A stretch of 64,000 bases of DNA. Source: Diphasiastrum complanatum. Lineage: Eukaryota > Streptophyta > Lycopodiopsida > Lycopodiales > Lycopodiaceae. Below are positions 21,980 through 33,689 of the stretch, in pieces. The DNA lies in NCBI GenBank assembly GCA_029204225.1, contig CM055100.1, positions 17,621,650-17,685,649 of the forward strand, given 5' to 3'. The first letter of the stretch is position 1; each line of letters opens with the position of its first letter. Below the pieces are notes generated by a model, which was not told the DNA's origin, did no database searches, and was given only the letters and a program-made list of their open reading frames with translations. The position numbers were made by a program, and so were the translations under genes.

Positions 21980-22874
21980 ATGGATTCCCAAGGGAAATCC
22001 AGTCCTATCATGGACAAGCTTGATGGAGCCAATTACCATCTATGGAAATTTAAGATGAGGACTGTGCTAATGGCTAAGGAGTTGTACGTTGTTACAGGTA
22101 CAAAGGCAAGACCCGAGGCCCAACGACGCTGCAATCTCCCAATGAAAGTTGAAGGATGAAAAATATTTTGCGCTAATTATCCTCAACATCTCGGACATGC
22201 AAATCGACCATGTGTCCGAAGCTCAGACATCCAAGGAAGTCTGGGACATCTTGAGCACATTATATGAAGTGCGAGATATAGCTTCTAAGCTACATCTTAG
22301 GAGGAAATTTTACTCCCTCAAGATGGCAAATGGTGATTCCCTTCAGAATCACATCAACCAGTTCAAGAACCTGCTGAAGCAAATGGCCGCTGTCGGATTT
22401 GTCATCGATGATCAAGATGCAATAATGACACTGCTATCAAGCTTGCCAAGCTCATACGACAACTGAGTGATGATCATCATGACACACCTCAAACTAATTA
22501 TTTCAAGAGTCATCACAATGCTGTTGCAAGAAGACTCTCGAAGGAATGAAGCCTCCAGTTCCTCAACTGTTGACTCTCACATCCTATACACCAACAAAGG
22601 CTCGACTAAGCACAAGAAGAAAAGGCCCGAAGTCATCAAAAAAAGATTAGAAATCGACACATCATCACAAGCAGTCGAATCGACCGAAAAAAAAGAAGCT
22701 ATTCTGCAGATACTGGAGATCCAAGACTGTCGGATACTGCAAGCAAAGAATAACAACAAAGAACAGTCGATTCAAGTGGCAAATGCAGCTGCAGAAGCTC
22801 CACAGCCTACTCAAGAATCGGATCATGATGCCTTCATGACAAACCATCAAGAAGCATCCAACGACAGCTCTTAG
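21980..22874 (+). pseudogene. Copia-1 gag (frameshifted)
   Basis: ATG at 21,980 begins a Copia gag: MDKLDGANYHLWKFKMR is the typical N-terminal block. The frame stops near 22,158 and the protein resumes in another frame (22,149-22,466) with LHLRRKFYSLKM and the LLSSLPSSYDN block. A second stop at 22,464-22,466 and a further shift follow. Gag would form the virus-like particle. The order and wording closely match Copia-4 (32,880) and Copia-5 (34,225), so the three belong to related families. Confidence 0.8.
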
Positions 22875-23440
22875 TTTTTTATTCTGGTGCCACACAGCAT
22901 ATGAGCCATATCGGTTGTTTCGAGTCCTATACGCCTTATAGTACCAAATGATATGTTCACCTTGGTGACAATAGCACTCAAGATATCAAAGGTGAAGGTA
23001 CAATAAGATTGATCTTTGCCAATGATCAATGTAAGCTACTTTCAAATGTCTTTCATGTACCAAATCTGTCTACAAATCTGCTCTCTATTAGCAGAATTAC
23101 AGATCTAGGACATAAAGTTGAATTTGAATCTGGTCAGTGTAAGGTAGTTGATAGGACAGGCAAGATCCTAGCACTCGAAAAGAGGCATAGATACTTGTAC
23201 GAACTAAGTCATTGCTTTTCTGCCTCTAGTCAAGCACTTAGTACTTCTATTCAGATAAATAAAAATTTACTTTGGCATTATAGACTTGGTCATTTGAATC
23301 ATGCTTCTGTACAACAAATGTCTAAGCAATCCATTGTTTTTGATCTCGACTATCTTGATAAGGAAGTTGAATTACGTGTCTGTCAAGACTGTCTAGTCGG
23401 CAAACAAACCAGACAACCATGGCCCTCTCAGACAAAACAC
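22875..23440 (+). pseudogene. Copia-1 protease and GAG-pre-integrase region
   Basis: The protease active-site block reads FYSGATQHM, so the catalytic Asp of DSGA is replaced by Tyr. The GAG-pre-integrase segment (LLWHYRLGHLNHAS ... CQDCLVGKQT) supplies the zinc-binding H-H-C-C residues. The text then jumps from about 23,425 straight to sequence normally found after the integrase catalytic core. Confidence 0.75.
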
Positions 23441-24212
23441 CCCATGAGGTGTGGATTGACTTTAGGCCTTCATTGAAGAACCTTCAAGTATTCGGATGCA
23501 TCGCCTACGTGCGTAGATCCTAGAGACGAGGAAGAAATTTGACTTCCAAGGTCTCAAGACAATCTTAATAGGATACACTTCATCTGACAACACTTACAAG
23601 CTGTACGACTCGGATACCCAACAAATCTTATTCAGCCGAGATACAGTCTTTATCAAGGATCAATTCATCAACCTCAAAGACAAAGACATAGTTCCAAGTG
23701 AACCTTCAACGTCTTTCATTAACATGACTATTCGAGCCATTGGCTCAAGCGTGCCTATAGTTGATCCACTTCACAATAGCGAGTCAGATGAAGATGCTGC
23801 TGTTACTTATCAAGTACAAATCCGAGGATTGAATCATCAACCGACACCTCCTCCAAGAAGATCAAGCCAAATGCACACACATCCCACAAGGTATACTCTT
23901 GAGTCTGCCTATCTTTTAATGTAGGAACCAACATTAGTCGGTGAGACACTTAGCCAGCCAGACTCCGATATCTGGAGAGAAGCAATGGACAAAGAATATT
24001 CCTCTCTGATCAAGAACCAGACGTGGTCACTAGTCGAAGCTGCTGCCGGCTGCAATCTCATCGATTGTAAATGGGTCTTCAAGATCAAATACAATTTCAA
24101 TAGAGCGATTGATCGAAGGAAGGCAAGCTTAGTAGCACGAAGATTTGCTCAGATCCCCAATATTGACTACAATGAGACTTCCAGTCCAGTAGTCAAGCAC
24201 TCATCAATTTGA
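23441..24212 (+). pseudogene. Copia-1 integrase C-terminal tail and RT N-terminal part
   Basis: A degenerate block resembling TPxEVW...LKNLQVFGCIAYV is followed by reverse-transcriptase start sequence (WREAMDKEYSSLIKNQTW, then DCKWVFKIKY). It ends at VVKHSSI and is cut off at about 24,212. There is no YVDD, RNase H or 3' LTR. The element cannot transpose. Confidence 0.75.
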
Positions 24213-24855
24213 GCCCTCCTATCGTATGTTGCAGCAGCCGTATGTGCCAAAGCCAAACGTGTCATTAATCAGACACACATATGATTTTCGTGATTATGTT
24301 AAGGCGTCCAACGAAACAGAGCGATGCGTAGCTAATATTAATGATATTAGCTTTTAGCACCAGTTTAAAATTAAATGTAACAAATCAAGCATTATATTAT
24401 TATGGGGCAAATTATTTTCAAATTCAGTTTCGTGGCTACATCTTGAAGGAATTCGAATTTTGCTTAACATTCCATTGACTCAAATCAAGCTTGTTGTGTT
24501 GTCTCCCTTGAAGTCCTTGCTAGAAGAGCAAAAGGCGCAAAGAGACTTAGAATTTGCTTTGCACAGGAACACAGATCATGCTACACAGTAACACAGACAA
24601 AAAATCACATAGCAACTGTATTTTTCAAAATGAAATTACACTGTACATATAGTTGTTCAGTCAGGCAACCCATGCATGACCCAAGTTGCCGTTGGCGGGA
24701 CGCGTGTCCCGTCGACTTGCCTCGTGGCGAGGCCAACTGATCCTTATCCATTGATAGGACCCATAGTACAGTAACACAGTGATCCTAACTTTAATTCTAA
24801 CTCTTTCCCTTAAAGTAGAGTCACTTTTTATACAATCATATACATAGCTTTAAAG
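24213..24855. mobile_element. Junction and probable 3' LTR/untranslated DNA of Copia-2 (minus)
   Basis: A purine-rich tract on the minus strand (rc of 24,800-24,825, GGGAAAGAG) follows the Copia-2 RNase H stop, as a polypurine tract should. A 12-bp word 'acagtaacacag' occurs at 24,585-24,596 and 24,768-24,779. Between them lie two short perfect palindromic stems (gcctcg/cgaggc and gggac/gtccc near 24,690-24,735). LTR ends could not be fixed. Confidence 0.35.
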
Positions 24856-25641
24856 TCAACAAACTTTAAATACAGAAAGCTTTGATCTAAACTTATCAAA
24901 CTTTTCTCCAGTAAGTGGTTTAGTAAAAATATCAGCTAGTTGTTCTTCTGTGCTACAATGAACAACATGAATTTCACAACTCAGCGGCCTCTCACGTATG
25001 AAGTGATATTGAATCTCAATGTGTTTAGTTCTTGCATGGAACACTGGATTCTTTGCTTTGCCACTCTGACTGTCGCTATGCAAAGTCGTGGGATTTTTCT
25101 GCTTCATGCCAATTTTTTCCAAGATTTGTCTCAACCATATAGCTTCTTGTGCAGCACTACACATTGCCTTATACTCTGCTTCTGTGGTGGAAAGAGCAAT
25201 TGTACTTTGCTTCTTACAAGACCAGAAAAAGCAATTACCACAAAACTGAAATATATATCCTATGGTGGATCTACGATCATCATAGTCACCTCCCCAGTCC
25301 ACATCCACATAGCCACACAACTCAGGTAAACCATCATGCTTCCTGTAAATCAAGCCATACTTTGAAGTGCCTTTCACATGACGTAAAATGCGTTTAGCTG
25401 CTTTCCAATGCGTTTTTGTAGGTGCTGTCATAAACTGACTTACAATGCCAACAACATAGCATATATATGGTCTAGTTGTGGTAAGGTAAATCAAGCTCCC
25501 TACTAACTGTCTATATAGCGTAGCATCAAATGACTGTGATTCATCAAGCTTAGAAAAATTTTTACCTGGTTCAATAGGAGTGTTTACTGGTTTGCAATCC
25601 TGCAACCTAAACCTGTGCAGCAACTCTTTGACATACTTCAC
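24856..25641 (-). pseudogene. Copia-2 RNase H domain
   Basis: 261 codons in frame with the RT segment upstream, separated by a single TAG. It begins in the RT connection region (PVNTPIEPG), followed by TRPYICYVVG and the RNase H residues DVDWGGD, ALSTTEAEY (catalytic Glu) and HSDSQS (catalytic Asp); it closes with ADIFTKPL. RNase H degrades the RNA strand during reverse transcription. Apart from the TAG this is one of the best-preserved elements in the window. Confidence 0.88.
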
Positions 25642-26280
25642 CTATGTTAAACCCACTTCATGTCCTTTTTGCCACACTTCTACTCCAAGGCAGTAATGCA
25701 TCAGGTTGAGATCCGTCATCTCAAATTGTTCCATGAGGTCTTTCTTGATCATGTCTATAATCTCTTGATTATCTCCCGTAATAATCAAGTCATCAACATA
25801 AAGAGCAATCAAAGCAACCATACCATCAAAGCATAAGACATATAGATTTGGATCAGAATGTGTTCTCACCATCCCCTTTGAATGAAAGTAGGCATTAATC
25901 CTACTATACCACGCACGTGGTGCTTGTTTAAGACCATAAAGCGCTTTTTTCAAGCGACATACTTTATTTTCCTGTCCTTTCGTTACAAGGCCTTCAGGTT
26001 GATCCATGAACACTTCTTCTTCTAACTCACCATTTAGAAAAGCAGATTTCACATCCATCTGATGCAAAGGCCAACCAAAATGTGAAGCTAAAGCAATAAG
26101 TAGACGTAGAGTATTCCACTTACAAACCGGCGCAAAGGTCTCCTCATAGTCAATGCCTTTATTTTGTGCGTACCCTTTAATCACCAATCTTGCTTTGTGC
26201 TTTGCTATACTTCCATCTGCATGGTACTTAGTTCTGTATACCCATTTGCAACCAATGGGTTTCTTGCCAACTGGTCCCAT
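25642..26280 (-). pseudogene. Copia-2 reverse transcriptase (RVT_2)
   Basis: About 212 codons: CKWVYRTKY near residue 11, ARLVIKGYAQ, MDVKSAFLNGELEEEV near 75, LYGLKQAPRAWY near 113 and the catalytic YVDDLIITG at 161-169. All catalytic Asp residues are present. The frame ends at TAG, directly followed by RNase H in the same frame. Confidence 0.88.
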
Positions 26281-26950
26281 GTGCTATGCTTAGCAATTGA
26301 CTCCATCTCCTCTCCCATGGCCTTGATCCAAATGTCATCATCCTTCGCTTCACTATAAGTCGAAGGTTCTTTGCTTTGAATAATGCTAGATAAGAGAGCA
26401 TAATTTGCTTCATACCTTTCAGGTAGTATCTTCTCTCTTGTTGATCTTCGTAGCTCTCCCTGGTTAGATGATCCTGGAAAGTCATCTATGTCGCGGCTCT
26501 CCATCAATCTCTCAAACCACTTAGGGAGCTTTTTGTCAAGTGATCGGCTTCCTGGTGAAAATGTATCCCATGGTACATCTTTCTCCTTGCGTTTGTCACC
26601 TGCAATTTCAATCCTTCTTGCACCAAAAGGTTTGTCCCTACCTCTCCAACCTGTTTCTTGAGGTTGAGTAGTAGTATCTTGAGATGTATCCTCATGTTCA
26701 TCACTCGGAAGGTCAATGAATGGATCATCATCAGGTGGTATCTTCACTATACCATTTTTCCTACTGGATGTGTCTATCTTCCCAGCATCTTCATCTTCAT
26801 ACATCTTGGATTCATCAAAGATAACATCTCGGCTTATATGGATTTTGTTTTCGACTGGATCAAAACATCTATAGCCCTTCACGCGATCATCATATCCTAG
26901 GAATATGCACTTGATAGCTTTTACATCAAGTTTACGTCTCTCTTCCTTAG
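26205..26950 (-). pseudogene. Copia-2 integrase C-terminal/linker region
   Basis: Encodes the GYRCFDP...ISRDVIFDES block, found after the integrase core in Copia polyproteins, followed by an acidic linker and KIL PERYEANY-type text leading into RT. It overlaps the RT segment because of a frameshift near 26,240. Confidence 0.75.
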
Positions 26951-26981
26951 GAATATGTACAAAGGCCTTACATCCAAAGAT

Positions 26982-27566
26982 TCACAAGTGGTTCACCTTT
27001 GGCTTCTTCTTTTTGAATGCTTCCTCAGGTGTTATTTTTGGTATGGCAATGGTAGGACTTCTATTTTGAAGATAGACTGTCGTGCTACATGCTTTTGACC
27101 AAAAATCTACTGGTAGTTTCATCTCAACTAGCATAGATCTGGCACTTTCCACAATCGTACGATTTTTGCGCTCAGCTACACCATTGAGAGCAGGAGTATG
27201 AGCTTGTGTAAATTGTCTTTTAATCCCACATTGATCACAAAGATCATTGAAGTCATTAGACTTAGACTCACCTCCACTATCTGATCTTAGGACTTTGATC
27301 TTCTTACATGTCTGATTTTCGACCAAGTTTTTGAAGTTCTTGAAGCTATCAAAAGCATCTGATTTCTTCTTCAAGAAGTAGATCCACGTCTTACGTGACA
27401 TATCATCAATAAAGGTCATGAAATAGAAGGCTTTTCCTAAGGACATGGTCCTCATAGGCCCGCATAAATCTGTGTGGATTAAATCCAGGATGTTCTTTGC
27501 TCTTGTAACCGTGACCTCCTTTATTGAACTTCTCTCGATGCTGCTTTCCATATACACAAGATTCAC
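26982..27566 (-). pseudogene. Copia-2 integrase catalytic core
   Basis: The D,D35E triad is complete: Asp33 in HTDLCGP, Asp96 in RSDSGGE and Glu132 in NGVAERKN, with exactly 35 residues between the last two. VDFWSKA and LQNRSPT blocks follow. Integrase inserts the cDNA into host DNA. The frame is open throughout. Confidence 0.88.
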
Positions 27567-27669
27567 ACATCGATTTCAAGTGATCCTCTATGGTAGGCAG
27601 TCCTGTTACCATCTTTCTCTTGATGCTATTCCGCTCATAAACATCTGATAGGATTCTACAATGCCGCAT
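27400..27669 (-). pseudogene. Copia-2 GAG-pre-integrase segment (partial)
   Basis: CESCVYGKQHREKF is the C-x2-C part of the integrase N-terminal zinc finger. The upstream half (LWHxRLGH) and the protease are missing: gag text at 27,606-27,836 runs directly into it, so a deletion removed zinc knuckle, protease and part of this domain. Confidence 0.7.
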
Positions 27670-28130
27670 AATACATTATGCACCAGCTCCACATCACGTA
27701 TGCGCTCTCCAATAGAATGCAGTTCATCTCTCATTGTCTTGATTCTGGTCATGTATGTCTGAATGTGCTCTCCTTGCTCCATGCGGGCACTATTCAACTT
27801 TGACTTCAGAAACATGATTCTTGACGGATTTGACATCTCGAACTACTCCTTTAGCACATCCCATGCCTGTCTAGGTGTAATAGCATCACAAATGTGGGTA
27901 ATGATGTGATCCTTCACTGACAAGTTAATGAAGGTCAAAACTTTCCTCATCTTTTTGTCGAACACTTTGATGTCTGCTTCATTTGGCAGCCTTCTCTCAT
28001 CACCTGTGACGACTTCCCACACATCTTTCTCCATCCGTATGTTTTTCATTTTGAATTTCCACACTGCATAGTTGGAAATCTCGTCCAATTTGCTACTTTC
28101 ACTCAAAATGGACTCTCCCATATTTGTCAT
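27606..28130 (-). pseudogene. Copia-2 gag
   Basis: Starts at ATG 28,130 (minus) with the N-terminal gag block (LDEISNYAVWKFKMKNI), then AWDVLKE, and continues in a second frame (LKSKLNSARMEQGEHIQTY). One frameshift near 27,840. No zinc knuckle remains. Confidence 0.8.
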
Positions 28131-28139
28131 CGCAAAACT

Positions 28140-29165
28140 GCTTAAAACTTCTGCCTTAGGCTAAGAACAGTATGTCGAGGCCAACAGTGATGTCAGAAGT
28201 TGAAAATAATGACCTGCACTTTTTTTCTTACCAGGCCACTCGCCACTTTTCCACTAATTTGAAAGCCAAATCGGCGTCGCCTTCCGAAATGCACTCAGTT
28301 GTCAACTCCCAACAACGTGCCCAGTGGAATGGTGAAACTACTTCTGGCATACTCCGAACACTTTCTCTGTTTTGCTGTACCGTACTTGCAGGTACAGTCC
28401 GGGTGCCCTTCATTTGGAGGTTATAGCCTTTCGTTTGGGTCAAAACGGGCAAAGGACCCATAAATAAGGACTTTTCTAGCTTTTGAACTGTTTCTTCACT
28501 TTGAAGAAACTTCACTCTTCACTTGTGAAGGGACCCAACTCAACTTTTAGTATGAAAATTTTTAATGAAGTTGAAGGCCAAAATGCACTTCAATTCTTCA
28601 GGTCCCTTGTTCAAATCTCATCCAATGGCTGAACCAAATCTTGTGGTTCAAATTTCTCTCCCATCACAGATTCTGGACCGTTGATTCATTTGACACCCCA
28701 TCTAAAGGTTCAAAGTACATATGGGCATCGAACCATACTCCTGCAGACGCTATGGTCTTCGGTATACTAAGTTGTTCATCACGTTGGGCGCGCAAACAGC
28801 CCTGGACCTCCCTGCCTGTGGCCGCGCCTCCCTTCTCTGATAATTATCAGATTAAGCTCTTCTGTGGATCGTTTTGAGCACGATCTGAGGCCTGGAGCAG
28901 GGTCGCCCTACTGAATCCATGACTGTAGAGTGTTCAGTCAGGAAATTCCGTGGAGAAACGGTGATTTTAGCTCAACTTGACAAAGTGGCTTTTTCACCTT
29001 TTATCCGCAAATCTGCTAGGTTAACTGTCTGTAGACAAATCTCTGACATAAACCTTTCTGAAGTGCACCAACCACTAGATTCATGATTTCCACATACTAA
29101 AAGCCAAGAACAACAACAAGGTGCAATAGAATCAATAGGCAAACATAGTTGTAGAAACATACCAT
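28140..29165. other. No gene recognised; probable LTR/leader remnants
   Basis: This lies just upstream of Copia-2 gag, where its leader and 5' LTR should be, but no primer-binding site (rc GCTCTGATACCA) is visible and I cannot match it to the DNA left of 24,855. Frames up to 95 codons look like chance. Confidence 0.35.
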
Positions 29166-29765
29166 GCCCCTAGTCACAAAGTAGATCATGATATATTCAT
29201 GACAAATCATCAGAAAGCATCAGACGAAACTCCTGGTTTTTTTATTTTCTGCCGCCACTCAGCATATGACAAGCCATATCAACTGCTTTAAGTCCTATAT
29301 GCCTTACAGCACCAAGAGGTACGTTCACCTTGGCAACAATAGGACATTTGCTATCAAAGGTAAAAGCACTATGAGATTGAACTTTTTGAATGATCAATTC
29401 AAGCTACTATCGAATGTCCTTTATGTACCTGATTTATTTACGAATATCCTATTTGTTAGTAGAATTGTAGATTTAGAACATAAAATAGAATTTGAATCTA
29501 ATCTGTGTAGAGTTATCGATAGGACAAATCCTAGCACTCGACAAAAGAGACATGGATACTTGTATAAATTAAGTCATTGTTATTCTGTTACCAATCAAGC
29601 AATGAATATTGTTGTTCACATCAATAAAGGGTTACTTTGGCATTATAGACTTGGTCATTTGAATTATGCTTCCGTGTTGAATATGTTCATATAGTCTATT
29701 GTGCTTAATATCTACTATCCAAATAGGAGTGTCGAATTACCTGTCTGTCAATATTGAATTATCCA
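29166..29765 (+). pseudogene. Copia-3 protease/GAG-pre-integrase fragment
   Basis: Close relative of Copia-1 over 22,830-23,400: HDIFMTNHQ-like leader, degenerate protease block SAATQHM (catalytic Asp lost), then LLSNVLYVP and LLWHYRLGHLNYAS. Gag is missing upstream and the polymerase downstream. The text breaks off where the CxxC of the zinc finger should be. Confidence 0.75.
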
Positions 29766-29769
29766 TGGC

Positions 29770-30400
29770 AAAGTTATCCCTTGGGTACCGTTAGAACGTG
29801 CTTAACCACCCGATCTTATAACCCTTGACCCTTGATCAGCTTAAACGTGTCCTTTCTATCCATCTATATAAATAGATTGAGAACGAGGGAACAAGCTGAA
29901 CATCACATAGATGTCCCGAACATCCTTTGTTGAACATCAATTTGGTTGAATGCCAATTTGAGCTAAGCACAGTGTTGCTAGCCGATGTCCGTCCGCTAGT
30001 AAGAGAGACGACTATATACAGTTTGTGAGAGAGATAGTGCCTCTCATGCCAACGCACTGTGTGGGTTTGTCACAACAACACTCAAGAAATTCACTGATCA
30101 TATGTAGTAGATGTTATGTAGATGATTTTCTTATCTTAGATGTTATTGAATGCCTTATTGTCAGATTGATATATGTTCACTATCAGTTGTTTACTATTTA
30201 TGCTACACACTGGTTTCATCTTGTTGAATGATAAAAACAAATTACAACATAGGTCAGCAGTGTCTGTCAATGCTCTGGAGGATTGTAGATCTGTTGTAGT
30301 TGGCAGCAAACAAACTCAAACTCACATCTGGGCTTATTACAACTCTCTTAGTGGTACCAAAAAGTTTGATGTTCTCGATATCAACTTTCTTTGTTCATCA
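29770..30400 (+). mobile_element. Putative LTR with TATA box
   Basis: A TATATAAATAG element at 29,865-29,875 and a right edge 'ttcatca' one base before a primer-binding site indicate an LTR in plus orientation. The left edge is not defined. It is followed after only about 60 bp by the middle of a Gypsy RT, so the element it belonged to was truncated or replaced. Confidence 0.5.
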
Positions 30401-30401
30401 G

Positions 30402-30413
30402 TGGTATCAGAAC
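30402..30413 (+). promoter_or_regulatory. Primer-binding site (TGGTATCAGAAC)
   Basis: Differs from TGGTATCAGAGC at one position and sits immediately downstream of an LTR-like end. Confidence 0.7.
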
Positions 30414-30462
30414 GAGCGTAATTCATGTCGTTTCTGATTTCATTTTGTCATCAACAGAAGCT

Positions 30463-30953
30463 TATAGTTTTTTGGATGGATTCAGTGGATATAACCAAGT
30501 TAAAATTGCACCTGCAGATTAATGTAAAACAACTTTTGGAATAGAACAAGAACATATGCTTATCTTTGTTTGGACTTTGTAATGCACCAAGTGTTTTTTC
30601 AGCGAGTTATGCAGTTTGCTTTCAAAGAGTATTTGCAAAATTTTGCTGAAATTTATTTTGATGATCTTGGAGTCCATAGTTCAAAGACAGACGATTTGGA
30701 TTATTTGGAAAACGTGCCAGAACGTTGTCAAAAATACCATATTTTCTTAAATCCAGAAAAGTGTCAAACATGGGTTACTCATGGAGTTGTTCTTGGGCAT
30801 GTAATTTCAAGACATGGAATTGCTACAGATTATTCAAAAATCAAGGTTATTGTGGAATTGCCACCACCAGGAACCATTAGGGGAGTATATATGTTTATAG
30901 GTCATGCAAACTATTATCGAATATTCATCCTATTCTTTTCGGATCTAGCATGA
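30463..30953 (+). pseudogene. Gypsy-1 reverse transcriptase, C-terminal part
   Basis: Begins abruptly in mid-RT with AYSFLDGFSGYNQVKIAP, then frameshifts into a 127-codon frame with FQRVMQFAFKEYLQ, IYFDDLGVH (active-site xDD intact as FDD), LNPEKCQ and VISRHGIATDYSKIK. Very similar to Gypsy-3 and Gypsy-2 over the same part. The N-terminal half, protease and gag are absent. Confidence 0.85.
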
Positions 30954-31590
30954 CCAATGTACAAATTGACTATTGTACCAAGTTGAACCGTTGAGGCCTT
31001 GGAAGCATTTGAAAAATTGAAAAAACCTTAGCTTCTGTACCGATCTTACAAGCTTCTAATTGGACAATTGAGTTCCGCTTGCATACTGATGCTTCAAAAT
31101 ATGCCATTGGATTTGTCTTGATGCAATTGGGGGAATATAAGAAAGATTTTTCAATCAGATTTGCTAGTCAACAATTGAGTGATGCGGAAATGAACTATTC
31201 AACCACACAACGAGAAGCTTTGGCTATGGTGTTTTCAATAAAAATGTTTTGACATTATTTGATGGCTATGCAATTTGCCTTATACTGACCATCAGCCTTT
31301 GCAATATTTGGTAAACAATACATGCAATATATGACACATTGCAAGATGGTTACTACTATTGACTGAATTTGACTTTCGGGTTGTAGTTCGGAAAGGTAAA
31401 CAACATTATTTTCGGATCATGTCTCAAGAATACAAACAGCACCAATCAATACTGAAGTGGATGATGAACTACCAGATGCTGCATTATTTTATGTTGAAGC
31501 AGTACATGAATGGGCAACAGATATTGCTAAATATCTAATGTTGGGTCAACCCAATGAATCTATGTCCAAAGTTCAACAAAGGTGATTAAT
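30954..31590 (+). pseudogene. Gypsy-1 RNase H and connection region (several stops)
   Basis: Readable blocks include HTDASKYAIG (catalytic Asp), EMNYSTTQREALAM and DELPDAALFYVEAV, broken by at least five stops and shifts. Confidence 0.75.
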
Positions 31591-31591
31591 T

Positions 31592-32575
31592 TTGAAATCA
31601 CAATCTTATCAATTGATTGTTGGTCAATTGTATCGTCGTGGAGCTGATGGTATTCTGCGAAGATGTGTTTTACCATATGAAGCACCTAATTTAATCATGA
31701 TTTCTCATGATGGAATGGGAGGACATTTTTCATTTGATATCACTATTTGTAAAATTTTACAATCACGTTGTTGATGGCCTATGCTTCATAAAGATACTAA
31801 GAAGTACATTCAATCGTGTGATGTATGTCAACGATCACGTCGCCTTACAAAACAACATTATGAGATGTTACATCTAGTCTTAGCACAAGTACCATCCAAA
31901 AAAATGAGGACTTGATTATGTTGGTCCTATTCATCCTGTGACACGAGGTACTCAAGCTAGATATATTATCATAGCAACAGATTATATGACCAAATGGATT
32001 GAAGCATGAGCAGTTCGTGTAGCATACGTGAAAACTACTCCTAATTTTTTATATGAAAATATCATTGTTCGATTTGGTTGTCATATTGATATCGTTAGTG
32101 ATCGAGGAACTCATTTTGTCAATGAAACAATCAAGTGCCTATTGGAGGAATTTTTTGTTATTCATTGGTTTAGTACTTCGTTATATTCGAGGGGTAATGG
32201 ACAAGTAGAATCTTCCAATAAGAGTACTTGTAGTATTATGACAAAAATAGTGGAAGCAAGTCATTCTGATTGGAAACATAAACTGCATGCAGCGTTATGG
32301 GCATTCATGACAACTTATAAAGTGAGTACGAAACAGACACTATTTCAACTAGTTTATGGTCAGTATGCATTTATGTCGATTGAATTTCTAGTTCCATCAT
32401 TATGCACAACAACAACAGAACGCTTGGATGACGCTAAGTCTTTACAACTCTGTCATGAGACTTTGCATAAACTATGTGAAACCAGATTGATATCAGTTCA
32501 TGCATTGCAGAGAAAGCTCATCGTAAAGCATGGCATGATCATCGATTACCTTGACGTATAAAACGAATTGATCAA
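31592..32575 (+). pseudogene. Gypsy-1 integrase
   Basis: Zinc-finger part: YQLIVGQLYRRG ... CDVCQRSRR. Catalytic part: a decayed ATDYMTKW, then IVSDRGTHFVN and NGQVESSNK, followed by LVYGQ and the C-terminal LCETRL block. Stops and frameshifts lie between the two halves (about 31,770-32,030). No chromodomain is visible. Confidence 0.8.
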
Positions 32576-32848
32576 AGGAAATTGAAATTCATTGGTCAAA
32601 GGCCATCTTTCGATCCAATGACTTTGAAGCTGTGATCAAGTAAGACAAATTTTGATTCGTTCGACAGAGTTTGATCTATATATGATATATGTAGTTGCAT
32701 GCACCGAGGATCCTAACATGCACATTGTCTCCTTCGGATCCCAACATGATATCATAGCTTTAGCTTGATATCAAAGCGTTTAGATATTATCATCGGAACA
32801 TACATTATCAGAATAATAATTCTGATATAGTGTAAACTTTTGCTATAA

Positions 32849-33678
32849 TTGTTCTACTATCTGCATATACTCATCCTAAAATTCCAAATAGATTCGCAAC
32901 CACGGTCTGCTCTGATGGTAGACAAACTCGATGGTTCAAATTACCACTTGTGGAGATTCAAGATGAGAGTAGTACTCATGGCCAAAGAACTTTGGGAAAT
33001 AGTCGATGGAACTGAACTAATTCCTAGTGTTGATGAGCAATCCATTTCCAGGTGGAAGCTTAGGGATGGCAAGGCTTTCGCCTTGATCACCCTTAACATC
33101 TCTGACACACATATTGGCCATATCAGACAAGCCCAATCCTCAAAAGAAGCTTGGGATATATTGAATACACTATACAAAGTGAGAGATGTCACTTTGAAAC
33201 TGCATTTGAGGAGAAAGTTCTTCTCTCTCAAAATGTCAGAAGGTGATTCTGTTCAGAATCACATTAATCAATTTAAGACTCTGATGGAGTGGATGGTGGC
33301 AATAGGTTCAATGATCAAAAACTCTGATGCTGTAATGACCTTATTGTCCAGTTTGCCATCCTCATACGAAAATTGGATTATGATGATTACTACACACTCA
33401 AATATAACATTGTCCAGAGTCATAATTATGCTTTTGCCGGAGGAGACAAGAAGGAATGGAGCATCCGCGTCCTCCATCAACGACTCACAAGCATTATTCT
33501 TGAAGAAGAACACGAAGAAGCAACAGAAAAAGAAAGTTGTCTGACAATTCGACGACAATCAGAAACAATCATAGAAGACTTAGAATCAGCAACCCACTCA
33601 GAGCAAGAAGAGATTATTCTGCAAGTAGTCAAGAGGACAAACGGTTGTAATTGCTATTTGTATTGTGCTTCAATGTAA
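32849..33678 (+). pseudogene. Copia-4 gag
   Basis: A 231-codon frame with the gag blocks DKLDGSNYHLWRFKMR, LHLRRKFFSLKM, LLSSLPSSYENW and a Lys-rich end; then a frameshift. It is intact over the conserved gag part. A degenerate primer-site-like word (TGATATCATAGC) lies near 32,747, so 32,650-32,745 may be LTR. Everything after gag is missing; Copia-5's LTR follows. Confidence 0.82.
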
Positions 33679-33689
33679 TATAGCAGCAA

